In this document: positions 49,424 to 57,436 of the stretch, in pieces | How the letters are laid out: each line of letters begins with the position of its first letter | Position numbering within the stretch: position 1 is the first letter of the stretch | Origin: Bacillota bacterium | GTDB lineage: Bacteria > Bacillota > Clostridia > Christensenellales > UMGS416 | NCBI GenBank assembly: GCA_023435705.1 | Contig: JAEYRH010000016.1 | Location: 1-64,000 of the forward strand | DNA length: 64,000 nt | Direction: 5' to 3' | Notes under the pieces: generated by a model | Told to the model about the DNA's origin: nothing | Database searches by the model: none | What the model saw: the letters and a program-made list of their open reading frames with translations, nothing else | Made by a program: the position numbers and the translations under genes

Positions 49424-50232
49424 CTGTTGCTCCTGCTGTGGAACCACTCCACCGCGAAATCCACCAAAAGCCTTTGGCGCATCAGCCGGCATTCCGCTGA
49501 CCCAACCAACCTCTTGACGATGGGGTGGGTGAGTTCAAACGCCTCGCCGATTTCGGGGAAGCAGTCCGCATCCACTTCGATGTCATCGTATTCTTTCCAG
49601 ACGCGGGCGCCGTTTTCCAGCACCGGTGCGCCTTGGCGTTGAAGCGGCCTGGAATTGGCGCGATATTCAGCCAGGTGGATGGAGGTGTTGCGGTCATGGC
49701 CCACGCCGATCAGCAGCACATGGCCATCCAGATCATAGATCCTTGCCAGAGGGGAGCCATCACCCAGAGAGTATTCGAGCCGGTGCCCTTTGGTGATATC
49801 GTCCGCGTGCTTGCCCCAGGCGGTGAATGAAACCTGCGGATGGTTGCTTCGCAGCACGCATGGAAACTGCCTGAACAACTCCGGCACCGTGCCGATGCCG
49901 CTGGTTGGTGTGATATCCGGCTCATAGGCCGGCATCGTGTCACGGATCGTCTGCTGCCAGCTTTCCGGCACGGGTGGGTTGCACCAATAGGAGGGTTCAC
50001 TCAGGTTGCCCGAATGGGCCGGCATCACCAGCGTCCCTTCCGGCGTGAGAGCATCCATCAACGCCTGAATCAGCGCCACGGCCCCTCCGTTCACCCAGCC
50101 CAGCCTGCTCATCGCGGTGTGGACAATCACAGTCATACCCGGCCCCAAACCAATTGCCCTTAGGTCTCCTGCGAGGCTTTCACGGGTGCGCGGCGCGGGT
50201 GTGCTTTGGATGATGTCATATTCTTTGCTCAT
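49420..50232 (-). CDS. Aminoglycoside N(3)-acetyltransferase-like (AAC(3)/YokD) protein
   Basis: A 270-residue protein of the antibiotic-NAT family. Conserved blocks: TVIVHTAMSRLGWVNGG, LTPEGTLVMPAHS, EPDITPTSGIGTVPELFR, SNHPQVSFTAWG and PLARIYDLDGHVLLIGVG. Characterised relatives acetylate the 3-amino group of aminoglycosides; several chromosomal members such as YokD have unproven substrates, so resistance should not be assumed. AGGAG precedes ATG. First gene of the operon, with a promoter just upstream and the WYL gene overlapping by four bases. Confidence 0.85.
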   Translation of the reverse strand: MSKEYDIIQSTPAPRTRESLAGDLRAIGLGPGMTVIVHTAMSRLGWVNGGAVALIQALMDALTPEGTLVMPAHSGNLSEPSYWCNPPVPESWQQTIRDTMPAYEPDITPTSGIGTVPELFRQFPCVLRSNHPQVSFTAWGKHADDITKGHRLEYSLGDGSPLARIYDLDGHVLLIGVGHDRNTSIHLAEYRANSRPLQRQGAPVLENGARVWKEYDDIEVDADCFPEIGEAFELTHPIVKRLVGSAECRLMRQRLLVDFAVEWFHSRSNR

Positions 50233-50257
50233 CTTTATCTCCTGAATGATGTATCAC

Positions 50258-50286
50258 ATTATAGCGCAAGCTTCGGTAACTTCCAA
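50258..50286 (-). promoter_or_regulatory. Promoter of the AAC(3)-WYL operon
   Basis: On the minus strand TTGGAA, a 17-base spacer and TATAAT. Start expected near 50251, within 20 bases of the ATG. The -10 is perfect and the -35 moderate. Confidence 0.6.
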
Positions 50287-50356
50287 ATTATTACACAAAC
50301 AGCTACAATATATCATATAAGCATCACGCTGAAGACGGAATTGGAGGGGAACATAC

Positions 50357-50929
50357 ATGGCCAACAGTGTGCTAATCCTCAATGGTAGCCCAAGAAAGAA
50401 GGGAAACACAGCTTTCCTGATCGGGAAACTGATTGAGGGAATCTGTGAGTCACAACCAGATACCCAGATTGAGACGGTGAATCTCCACACTCTGAAGATT
50501 GGTCCGTGCCGGGCCTGTAACGGCTGTCGCAAGGAGGACAGGGTGGGGCAATACTGCGTCTATCAGGACGACATGGCCCCTCTGTATCACAAGCTGATGC
50601 ACGCAGACGCAATTGTGTTTGCGAGCCCCATTTATTGGTTTGGCATCACAGCCCAGATGAAGCTCTTCATTGACCGGTTCTATGGCCTGTGGCTGGAGCG
50701 CACCGCAGGCTTTGCGGGCAAGACGTTCGCGGCGGTTCTGGTGTATGGCGATGAGGACCCCCTGATCTCCGGGGCAGTGAATGCCATTCACATGTTTGAG
50801 GATGCGGCCCGGTACTGCAAAGCCCGGTTAGCCGGTGTGGCCTATGGCACCGCAAACGATATCGGTGACGCGGAGCAGAATTCTGATTTGTGCCGGAAAA
50901 CAAAAGAGCTCGGCATGTCTTTGCTTTGA
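50357..50929 (+). CDS. Flavodoxin family NAD(P)H-dependent oxidoreductase
   Basis: A 190-residue flavoprotein, with ILNGSPRKKGNTAFLIGKL as the FMN-phosphate loop, CRACNGCRKEDRVGQYCVYQDDM as the cysteine-rich loop and FASPIYWFGITAQMKLFIDRFYG as the flavin-covering region. It is a close structural relative of the N-terminal half of the fusion protein at 46326-47333. GGAGGGG precedes ATG. It is divergent from the AAC(3) operon and likely monocistronic. Electron donor and acceptor are unknown. Confidence 0.87.
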   Translation: MANSVLILNGSPRKKGNTAFLIGKLIEGICESQPDTQIETVNLHTLKIGPCRACNGCRKEDRVGQYCVYQDDMAPLYHKLMHADAIVFASPIYWFGITAQMKLFIDRFYGLWLERTAGFAGKTFAAVLVYGDEDPLISGAVNAIHMFEDAARYCKARLAGVAYGTANDIGDAEQNSDLCRKTKELGMSLL

Positions 50930-50960
50930 CCTGCCGAGCATTGTGTTTCGACTTGATTTG

Positions 50961-51728
50961 TTATAACTCCTGCCTGGTGATGGCCCATGACGCGCAGCCA
51001 AGTGCCAGGGCTATAAGAGCTGTGGCGGCGATGGCCGGCACCAAAAGGTCTGATGTTGGCATGGTTCCGGCGATCACCTGCAGGTTTATGGCGCCCAATG
51101 ACGCGGGGGAAATGGCGGCTGCCTTTTTCGGGATCATCGAGAGCATCAGCAGGCCCCACGCTGCAAAAGCCCCCAGTGTGGCCAGGCCGTGGCTTTTGGC
51201 GGCAGTGCTGGCAAATATGGTGAGCGCCAGCAACAGCAATCCGTACAGCCAATAAGCTGCGAAACTGATCAGCAGGTGCCTGGCCGATTCACTGGGAAAC
51301 AGCCACAGCGTATAACCTTGACAGATGAAAGCCGACACCGCATAAATGGCGGTCCACAGCACCGCTGCGGCAGTGAATTTCGCCAGCACAAACGCCGGCC
51401 GGGAAAGGTTCTTTGTCAGAAGAATCGATGCAGTCCCTTTCGCCTTTTCATCCACCACCAACCCTGCAAACACCAGAAGCAGCACGATGACAGCAATGCT
51501 GTTCATGTTCTTGAAGAACTGCAGATAGGAGTCCAGCACCGTGGGCGGATTCATCTGGATGATCACACCGGTGTCGTTGCCTGCCATTTTGAGGATCTCG
51601 GGCATAAACTTCGCCGCCGCTGGGCTCATGATGCCAAAAAGGATGAACACCAGGCCCAGGATCAGCAAACGCTTGGAGCGGATGTGCTCTGTGCACTCTT
51701 TCCCGGTGAATATCAGAAACGATCTCAT
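50961..51728 (-). CDS. ABC transporter permease, YxlG-like
   Basis: A 255-residue ABC-2 type permease with six hydrophobic helices. The N-terminal cytoplasmic segment FTGKECTEHIRSKRLL precedes helix 1, and VVDEKAKGTASILLTKNLSRPAFVLAKF is the elbow typical of NosY/YxlG-like permeases. It starts within the last bases of the ATPase gene (four-base overlap) and forms a transporter with it. In B. subtilis yxlG closes the sigY operon, where the transporter is thought to be self-protective; the substrate here is unknown. Confidence 0.87.
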   Translation of the reverse strand: MRSFLIFTGKECTEHIRSKRLLILGLVFILFGIMSPAAAKFMPEILKMAGNDTGVIIQMNPPTVLDSYLQFFKNMNSIAVIVLLLVFAGLVVDEKAKGTASILLTKNLSRPAFVLAKFTAAAVLWTAIYAVSAFICQGYTLWLFPSESARHLLISFAAYWLYGLLLLALTIFASTAAKSHGLATLGAFAAWGLLMLSMIPKKAAAISPASLGAINLQVIAGTMPTSDLLVPAIAATALIALALGCASWAITRQEL

Positions 51729-52651
51729 TTGCCGATCACCTCCACGAATACGTCTTCCAGCGTGGGCTCCAAATGCTCAAACCGCCGGATCGGGATGCCA
51801 AGTCCGGCCAGAAGTGGGCAGAGCTCCCGATCCATTGTGGTCAAACTGCTGGTTCGGATGGTATAGATCCCAGGGGCATCCGAATGCACATCCTTCAGCC
51901 ATTTCATGCCCTTCATGCCTTCTAGAAGGGTTTCATGCATCGACTGGTCTGCGATTTCCAGCATTGCGGATTTCGTGGGGTTCTTCGCGGTGATTTCTTC
52001 CAGCGATCCTTCCAGAGCAAGCTTGCCCTTGTGCAGGATGCCGACTCTGTTGCAGACGCGCTCCGCATCGGAGAGGATGTGTGTGGAAAACAGCACGGTG
52101 TGCCTGCCGCTCAGGCTCTGGATGGTGTCCATGACTTCCTTGCGGCCTAACGGATCCAGTGCGGAAGTTGGCTCATCCATCAGCAGCAGCTCCGGATTGT
52201 GCATCAGCGCCTGGGCGATGCCAAGCCTTTGCTTCATCCCACGGGAAAACCCTTTGATGATCCGCTTTCCGTCCGCAAGCCCGACCATGCTCAACAGCTC
52301 ATTGGCACGGACGATGGCGTCCGTCTTGTTCATGCCCTGCAATGTGCCGCAGAGCACCAGGTATTCCAGCGGTTTCATCCAGTCATAAAATTGCGGCACG
52401 TCTGGCAGGTATCCGATGTTGAGGTTCGTCCTGCCGCTGCCGAACACAACCGGCTGGCCGCAGATGATGATTTCTCCGGCTGTCGGCTTGGCCAGGTTTG
52501 TTACAATCCTGAGCGTGGTGGTCTTTCCGGCGCCGTTCTGGCCCAGGAAACCGAACACACAGCCCTTTTCCAGTGTAAGGTTCAGGTTGTCCACTGCCCG
52601 AAGGGTCTTGAACTGCTTCACCAAACCCTTGATTTCGAGAACCGCGCTCAT
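51725..52651 (-). CDS. ABC transporter ATP-binding protein, YxlF-like
   Basis: About 308 residues. Walker A is GQNGAGKTTTLR, the signature motif GFSRGMKQRLGIAQAL, Walker B ELLLMDEPTSALDP, and the switch histidine is in LFSTHILSDAE. About 80 residues follow the ATPase core, as in the CcmA/YxlF group. ATG at 52651 follows GGGAGG and overlaps the stop of the PLDc_N gene by one base. Partner of the permease downstream. Confidence 0.92.
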   Translation of the reverse strand: MSAVLEIKGLVKQFKTLRAVDNLNLTLEKGCVFGFLGQNGAGKTTTLRIVTNLAKPTAGEIIICGQPVVFGSGRTNLNIGYLPDVPQFYDWMKPLEYLVLCGTLQGMNKTDAIVRANELLSMVGLADGKRIIKGFSRGMKQRLGIAQALMHNPELLLMDEPTSALDPLGRKEVMDTIQSLSGRHTVLFSTHILSDAERVCNRVGILHKGKLALEGSLEEITAKNPTKSAMLEIADQSMHETLLEGMKGMKWLKDVHSDAPGIYTIRTSSLTTMDRELCPLLAGLGIPIRRFEHLEPTLEDVFVEVIGK

Positions 52652-52863
52652 CAGGCATCCTCCCGGCCAATCAGGAAATACAGCACTGGGCCGATGATGT
52701 TCACCAGCACGATGAGCACCACCCACAGCGCCACGCTGCCGCGCTTCACGGCCTTATGGCGCAGCAAATGCACGAGGGCTGTGATCATCAGCCCCAGCTG
52801 TATCGCCATGAGGGGGAGCAGGATGGGAAGAAGGTTCATAATCAGATCGAACGACATATTCAT
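52651..52863 (-). CDS. PLDc_N-type small membrane protein, YxlE-like
   Basis: About 70 residues with two hydrophobic helices: LIMNLLPILLPLMAIQLGLM and the second with VALWVVLIVLVNIIGPVLYF, ending LIGREDA. The IIGPVLYFLIGR ending is the PLD nuclease N-terminal family signature. In B. subtilis yxlE stands directly before yxlF and yxlG, the same order as here. AAGGAG lies eight bases before the third possible ATG (52863). It probably works with, or regulates, the adjacent transporter or an anti-sigma complex. Confidence 0.82.
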   Translation of the reverse strand: MNMSFDLIMNLLPILLPLMAIQLGLMITALVHLLRHKAVKRGSVALWVVLIVLVNIIGPVLYFLIGREDA

Positions 52864-53038
52864 TTTCATCTCTCCTTTATTTTCTCGCATGTAATACGGA
52901 CAGATCGGTGAAATAGTTCACTTCCCTTTATATTAATGATAGCGTAATTGTTGGCCACGAAGTTGAGCGGGCCTTTTCATCGGCACCAGGTATTTTCTTT
53001 TTCAAACAGATGTGGTATAATATGCGTCACCATCAGAT

Positions 53039-53114
53039 GCGCCTGTAGCTCAGAGGATAGAGCGTTCGGCTCCGGACCGAAAGGTCGTAGGTTCGATTCC
53101 TGTCAGGCGCGCCA
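53039..53114 (+). tRNA. tRNA-Arg (anticodon CCG)
   Basis: Acceptor stem GCGCCTG/CAGGCGC, D-arm AGCTCAG, anticodon stem TTCGG/CCGAA with loop CTCCGGA, T-arm GGTTCGATTCC, encoded CCA. Decodes CGG. An extended -10 (TGTGGTATAAT) lies about 20 bases upstream. A hairpin ATCAAAAC/GTTTTGAT and then a terminator follow. Confidence 0.96.
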
Positions 53115-53355
53115 GATCAAAACGTCAGTTTTGATACAAGAAAAAGTCCAGGAATACTGGGCTTTTTCGCATTTCAGGAGCAAATTAGGGCTGGTTATTT
53201 TCTCTGCGGTTATCAGCGGAGAAACGTGTTGGTAAGCCAGGGCAGGGGAATCACGCATTTGTTCGAGGTTTCGCGCAGAAGTATGGTATCAATACCGGAT
53301 AATGTTATCGGATCGTTAAATTGTTTATAACACTTAAATGACTTGCTGTAGTGCC
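53115..53355. other. Intergenic region between tRNA-Arg and buk
   Basis: Apart from the tRNA terminator only one further weak hairpin was seen (TCTCTGC/GCGGAGA near 53201-53222). No gene is supported. Confidence 0.4.
53141..53170 (+). terminator. Terminator of tRNA-Arg(CCG)
   Basis: AAAAAGTCCAG (53141-53151), a five-base loop and CTGGGCTTTTT with one G-T pair; the arm itself supplies the U-tract. Confidence 0.85.
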
Positions 53356-54447
53356 CTAGAAATCAAAGCCTTTCCAGACCGGTTCTCCGGTATAAGGGTG
53401 GGCATCTTCTTCCCCGCGTAAAACTCGAAGCACGGCTCCTGCCAGTTCCTCCTGCTCCATTTCCCCGGGGTAGATGGTGATTGGGGCAATCCAGCCACAG
53501 CGGCTGCGGATGCCATCCACAATGTCATCAAAACGGACAAGCCCGCCGGTCAAAACAATGCCGTCTACTTTGCCGCAAAGTACGGTGCTCATTGCACCGA
53601 TTTCTTTGCAGATCTGATAAATCATGGCGTTCCACACCAAAACCGCTTTCCGATCCCCAGCTTCCACCATTTGGTGAACTTTATTCGCATCAGAGGTACC
53701 GAAATGGCTGACAAAGCCTCCGGCACGGGAACACAAAAGCCGTACCTCCTCCAAGGAATGCTGCTCAATATAGTCCAACAAGCAGAGTACGGGTATACTG
53801 CCAATACGGGTTGGGGCGTAGGGACCGTCTCCGCCGGAGCCTACGTTTCCGTCAACCATTTTTCCGCAGTCATGGGCATTTACCGTCACGCCGCCGTCGA
53901 TATGGGCAACCACAAAGCGGCAGTCTTCATAGCGCCTACCCATGGATTTTGCATGATAACAGGCTACTGCCTTTTGATTTAAGGCATGTGTCTGGGCATT
54001 CCGGTACAATCCGGCGATGCCCGTCATGCGGGCATAGTCGCAAAGTTCATCAATATTGGTGGGGTTGAGTGTGAACATTTTCCCACCGTACTCCATGCAA
54101 AGTTCATAGGCCAACAACACACCCAGCTTTGCTGCATGCTCGCTGCCGCCCACTGCATTCAATGTATCATAATAGAGCCGGTCATCAATTGGCATAACTC
54201 CTGCATGCTGGGGGTAGGCGCTTCCTCCGCGCCCAACATAGATATCTACATCCTCAGGTGCATAGCCATTCCGATGCAATATGTTTAGAACTACTTGCTT
54301 ACGGAAGGGAACCTGGTCATTCACTGAGGGGTACTGCAACAGGACAGGGGCGTCATGAAACTCGCTTTCCTCAAAAAGTGAATTATCATCTTCATACAGG
54401 CTGAGTTTTGTGGATGTGGAGCCTGGGTTAATTACCAGAATATTCAA
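53356..54447 (-). CDS. buk: Butyrate kinase
   Basis: A 363-residue member of the ASKHA acetate/butyrate kinase family. ILVINPGSTSTKLSLYED is the phosphate-1 motif, VVAHIDGGVTVNAHDCGKMVDGN the phosphate-2 region, and GIVLTGGLVRFDDIVD the adenosine motif. It makes ATP from butyryl phosphate in butyrate fermentation, or acts on related branched acyl phosphates. TTG at 54447 lies at good spacing after AGGAAG; the TTG at 54465 does not. GC is lower than in most neighbours, and the usual partner gene ptb is not adjacent. Single gene. Confidence 0.93.
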   Translation of the reverse strand: MNILVINPGSTSTKLSLYEDDNSLFEESEFHDAPVLLQYPSVNDQVPFRKQVVLNILHRNGYAPEDVDIYVGRGGSAYPQHAGVMPIDDRLYYDTLNAVGGSEHAAKLGVLLAYELCMEYGGKMFTLNPTNIDELCDYARMTGIAGLYRNAQTHALNQKAVACYHAKSMGRRYEDCRFVVAHIDGGVTVNAHDCGKMVDGNVGSGGDGPYAPTRIGSIPVLCLLDYIEQHSLEEVRLLCSRAGGFVSHFGTSDANKVHQMVEAGDRKAVLVWNAMIYQICKEIGAMSTVLCGKVDGIVLTGGLVRFDDIVDGIRSRCGWIAPITIYPGEMEQEELAGAVLRVLRGEEDAHPYTGEPVWKGFDF

Positions 54448-54613
54448 TATATAGCTTCCTTCCAAATATAGGATTAAATGATATAATTGCCATGAGTAAT
54501 AATTATAGCATTCCCCGCTCTTTTTTCAATTGGGCATTAACCTCCCCCCAAAATATCTCTGGATATTATTATTATGTTATCATTCCGTCAAGTGAATGGG
54601 AGATGTTAAGTAG

Positions 54614-54997
54614 ATGAATAGCTCAAATTCTCTGAGGACTCTATATAACTTAGAATACTCAACATCGCCATTACAGAGTAGTCTGATTGTTTGGTATAAT
54701 AAACTCATTGACAAAACCGTTGATGAACTTGATGCAACTGATGTGTCAAAAATGTTTCGCCAGAAAATACTTCTGGAAATTGCGATGGATAAAGCACTTG
54801 ATTTATTTATAGAGAATCCTTTTGCTGGGGAGATGCTTGATGGAGATTTGATTGGTTTAATTGTTTCTTTTGATCGCAATATTTTTAGAAGCTATAAGAA
54901 GATAGATTTTTTGTTACAGAAAATTAGAGAACTAGAATCGGGGCAATTAGCCTTTGATTGGATAGACGAGAGCTTCAGATTTAGCCTTTATAGATAA
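54614..54997 (+). CDS. CDI-immunity-like protein (CdiI_3 type), orphan
   Basis: A 127-residue helical protein, strikingly AT-rich. Its pattern (LRTLYNLEYSTSPLQSSLIV, KTVDELDATDVSKMFRQKILLEIAMDKALDLF, ENPFAGEMLDGDLIGLIV) matches the shape of contact-dependent growth inhibition immunity proteins, whose hallmark is a segment ending in NPF..G....GDLL. No toxin gene is adjacent. GGGAGATG lies about 12 bases before the ATG. Base composition and isolation suggest recent horizontal gain as a stand-alone immunity gene. The assignment is by motif memory and is moderate. Confidence 0.6.
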   Translation: MNSSNSLRTLYNLEYSTSPLQSSLIVWYNKLIDKTVDELDATDVSKMFRQKILLEIAMDKALDLFIENPFAGEMLDGDLIGLIVSFDRNIFRSYKKIDFLLQKIRELESGQLAFDWIDESFRFSLYR

Positions 54998-55119
54998 TCT
55001 CAAGATACATAAAGAAAATATCGAAGTCAATGAGTAGAAGACTTTTTGGGAAGACGTGCACCATGCTTCAGCTTGAGCCAAACGCACCAGATCTTCACGG
55101 TACTAGACAAAGCGTAATG

Positions 55120-55146
55120 AAAAGCCCAGATAACTGGGCTTTTCTG
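55120..55146. terminator. Bidirectional terminator
   Basis: AAAAGCCCAG (55120-55129), ATAA, CTGGGCTTTT (55134-55143): ten pairs with A/T ends that supply a U-tract on either strand. It lies between the CdiI-like gene and the converging MoaF-like gene. Confidence 0.85.
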
Positions 55147-55239
55147 CATTCGTTTTGCACTGTATCAAAAGTGGCTGCAGCTTGACTGTTTTCACCTGTG
55201 AAAAGCCCATGGGTTTCCGACAGCTTCACACCGGATATC

Positions 55240-56094
55240 TCAAAGGACAGTGTCCATTGTGGTGTAGCTTCCGCACCGCCCCGCATGCAGGTGCATCTCC
55301 AGGCGGTCGGGGCGCTCGGCAGGGCCGCTTGCGCCAACCCCAAAGCCGGACTGACAGTCGCGCATTGTGTCCAGGTTCATCAGCATGTTGAGTTGGAACC
55401 CGGTCTGCCGCTCCTCAACCACAGGCATAAAGTAAAGCCCGCTTTTGATTTTGATTTGATCGGCAGGGAGGGTGGCCATCCAGTAAGTATCTTCATTTGC
55501 AAATCGCATCACATAGGTGCAATAATGCGGCGAACTGAAGATGTATTTGATGCCGGGCCGTGTGGCATTCGGGGCACCCCAATGGATCGCCTTGCCTACG
55601 AGCTCGGTGGTATAGGCATGCCGGAGTGCGTTCGCAGGGACATCAAACCCTGCGATTTGCCCAAACAGGATGTCATGGCTCACTTCTCTTGGAATTTCAG
55701 TGATGCCTGCCACAGCTTCCACCGCAGTCACCAGACCGGTTTCCAGGTCGATGACCATATTGCAGCATCTGGGCCGATCGAAGCCTGCCTTGTAGTGGTG
55801 CAGGAAAACGATTTCATCGTGGTCTGGACCGGGCACCGCGCTGTAAGCGTCTTTATGCCAGACACCGTCACCATCTGTCCACGCCAGATACCTCTTGTCG
55901 TAGAATTCGTATTCCGTCATGCTGCCGTTCATGTACTCAAACCGCAGTTTCTTTCCTGCAAGAACCTCTGAGCTCCCCAGCTGCTCGGTTTCCAGCTCGC
56001 CATTCCATACGGACTCGGTTGTGGCCTTTTTGGCCATTTCTTTCACATGATCAATGCTGATATAATTCCAGTATCGCTTTTTCCGCTGCGCCAT
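55240..56094 (-). CDS. MoaF-like (lipocalin fold) protein
   Basis: A 284-residue protein that looks like MoaF N- and C-terminal domains joined. N-half: LAGKKLRFEYMNGSMTEYEFYDKRYLAWTDGDGVWHKDAYSAV and RCCNMVIDLETGLVTAVEAVAG; C-half: KYIFSSPHYCTYVMRFANEDTYWMATLPADQIKIKSGLYF. MoaF proteins have calycin-like barrels; a link to molybdenum cofactor or monoamine regulation has been suggested from old operon names, but function is unclear. No moa genes are near. The ATG lies downstream of an AGGAGTG-like site. Monocistronic, with hairpins on both sides. Confidence 0.72.
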   Translation of the reverse strand: MAQRKKRYWNYISIDHVKEMAKKATTESVWNGELETEQLGSSEVLAGKKLRFEYMNGSMTEYEFYDKRYLAWTDGDGVWHKDAYSAVPGPDHDEIVFLHHYKAGFDRPRCCNMVIDLETGLVTAVEAVAGITEIPREVSHDILFGQIAGFDVPANALRHAYTTELVGKAIHWGAPNATRPGIKYIFSSPHYCTYVMRFANEDTYWMATLPADQIKIKSGLYFMPVVEERQTGFQLNMLMNLDTMRDCQSGFGVGASGPAERPDRLEMHLHAGRCGSYTTMDTVL

Positions 56095-56221
56095 TGAAGG
56101 TCACACTCCTTTGTTAGATTTCTAATTAATAGTCCAACCGATTGGATTTGTCAACCTTTATTTTGGCCATGTAGAAAGTGCAGAAAGCTATCAACATGGG
56201 TGCAAGCGCCATGCCTGTATT

Positions 56222-56250
56222 AGAAAAGCCCAGGACCCTGGGCTTTTCTC
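56222..56250. terminator. Terminator hairpin
   Basis: AGAAAAGCCCAG (56222-56233) against CTGGGCTTTTCT (56238-56249), 12 pairs with T-rich ends on both strands. It belongs to the same sequence type as the hairpins at 53141 and 55120. Probably ends the nspC operon on the minus strand. Confidence 0.8.
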
Positions 56251-56286
56251 GAGATATTTACAAATGTATATTAACTGTGAAGCGGC

Positions 56287-57423
56287 TTATGATAACCTTG
56301 ATTTGAAATCCTCATATCCAAACTGTTTGATGACCCTCATTCCTTGTTGTTCATCATACAGCGCGATCGCCGGCAAGTTTATGCCGTTGAACGTATTGTT
56401 CTTCACCATTGTATAGTGCGCCATATCACAGAAAACGAGCCGGTCGCCAGGTTTGAGAGACTCTGGGAACGAGTAATCGCCAATCACATCTCCAGCAAGG
56501 CAGGTTGGCCCGCCAAGGCGGTATGTGTGCTCGAGTTCTCCGCTTTCGCCCGCGCCGATTACCACCGGCCGGTAGGGCATCTCCAGGACATCCGGCATGT
56601 GGCAGGCTGCGGAGGTATCCAGAATGGCGATGTCCATTCTGTTCTGCACGATATCCAAAACCGTGGAGACCAGGTAACCGGCTTGATAGGCAACGGCCTC
56701 ACCGGGTTCCAGATAGACCTGCAAGCCATATTTTTCGTGTATTGATATCAAGAGCTTCACGAGCGACTCCATATCATATCCACTTCGCGTGATCAGGTGG
56801 CCGCCGCCAAGGTTCACCCATTTCATCTTTTTCAGGTAGGCACCAAAATTCCGCTCGAAGGATTCCCACACACGATCCAATGTGTCCAAACCCTGTTCGC
56901 AGAGCGCATGGAAGTGCAAGCCCTCAATGCCGTCAAGCTCGTCCGGACGGAAGGCCGAGGCCGGCACTCCAAGACGGGAGTTGATTGCACAAGGGTCATA
57001 CAGAGGCGTGGAGACCTCGGAGTAACCGGGATTAACACGAATACCGCATGACACGCGCTTATCGGCTTTCAGGACCCGGCCGCGGAAACGCTCCCATTGG
57101 TTGAAGGAGTTGAAGACAATGTGATCGCAGCAGCTTACCAGATCGTCGAACTCATCATCGCGCCACGCAGCGGCATAGGCATGCACCTCACCGCCAAACT
57201 CCTCCCGGCCAAGCCGGGCTTCGTTCAATGAGCTGGCTGTGACACCCACCAGTCGCTGGGATGCCTGTTGGAACACGGAGAACATGGAGAACGCCTTGAG
57301 CGCCAGCAGCACCTTGCAGCCGGTGCGCTGTTGCAAAGAGGAGAGCGCCTCCAGGTTTTTCTCCAGAAGGCGCCCATCCACGAGATAGCATGGTGTCGGC
57401 AGGGCATGAATATCAAGATCCAT
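56287..57423 (-). CDS. nspC: Carboxynorspermidine decarboxylase NspC
   Basis: A 378-residue PLP enzyme of the alanine racemase/DapA-decarboxylase fold. The PLP lysine is in CKVLLALKAFSMFSVFQ, followed by the family marks GVTASSLNEARLG, VRVNPGYSEV-like IRVNPGYSEVSTPLYDP, GLHFHALCEQG, WVNLGGGHLIT, LEPGEAVAYQAGYLV and LGGPTCLAGDVIGDY with its catalytic cysteine. It decarboxylates carboxy(nor)spermidine to (nor)spermidine. It starts 13 bases after the dehydrogenase gene upstream, so the two steps of the aspartate-semialdehyde route to spermidine form one operon. Confidence 0.95.
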   Translation of the reverse strand: MDLDIHALPTPCYLVDGRLLEKNLEALSSLQQRTGCKVLLALKAFSMFSVFQQASQRLVGVTASSLNEARLGREEFGGEVHAYAAAWRDDEFDDLVSCCDHIVFNSFNQWERFRGRVLKADKRVSCGIRVNPGYSEVSTPLYDPCAINSRLGVPASAFRPDELDGIEGLHFHALCEQGLDTLDRVWESFERNFGAYLKKMKWVNLGGGHLITRSGYDMESLVKLLISIHEKYGLQVYLEPGEAVAYQAGYLVSTVLDIVQNRMDIAILDTSAACHMPDVLEMPYRPVVIGAGESGELEHTYRLGGPTCLAGDVIGDYSFPESLKPGDRLVFCDMAHYTMVKNNTFNGINLPAIALYDEQQGMRVIKQFGYEDFKSRLS

Positions 57424-57436
57424 CTTTCTTAGGCCC

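Noticed and set aside
55240..55400. Frameshift at the 3' end of the MoaF-like gene
   Set aside because: The frame stays open and its last segment (EMHLHAGRCGSYT) fits the expected family ending, so no disruption is needed.
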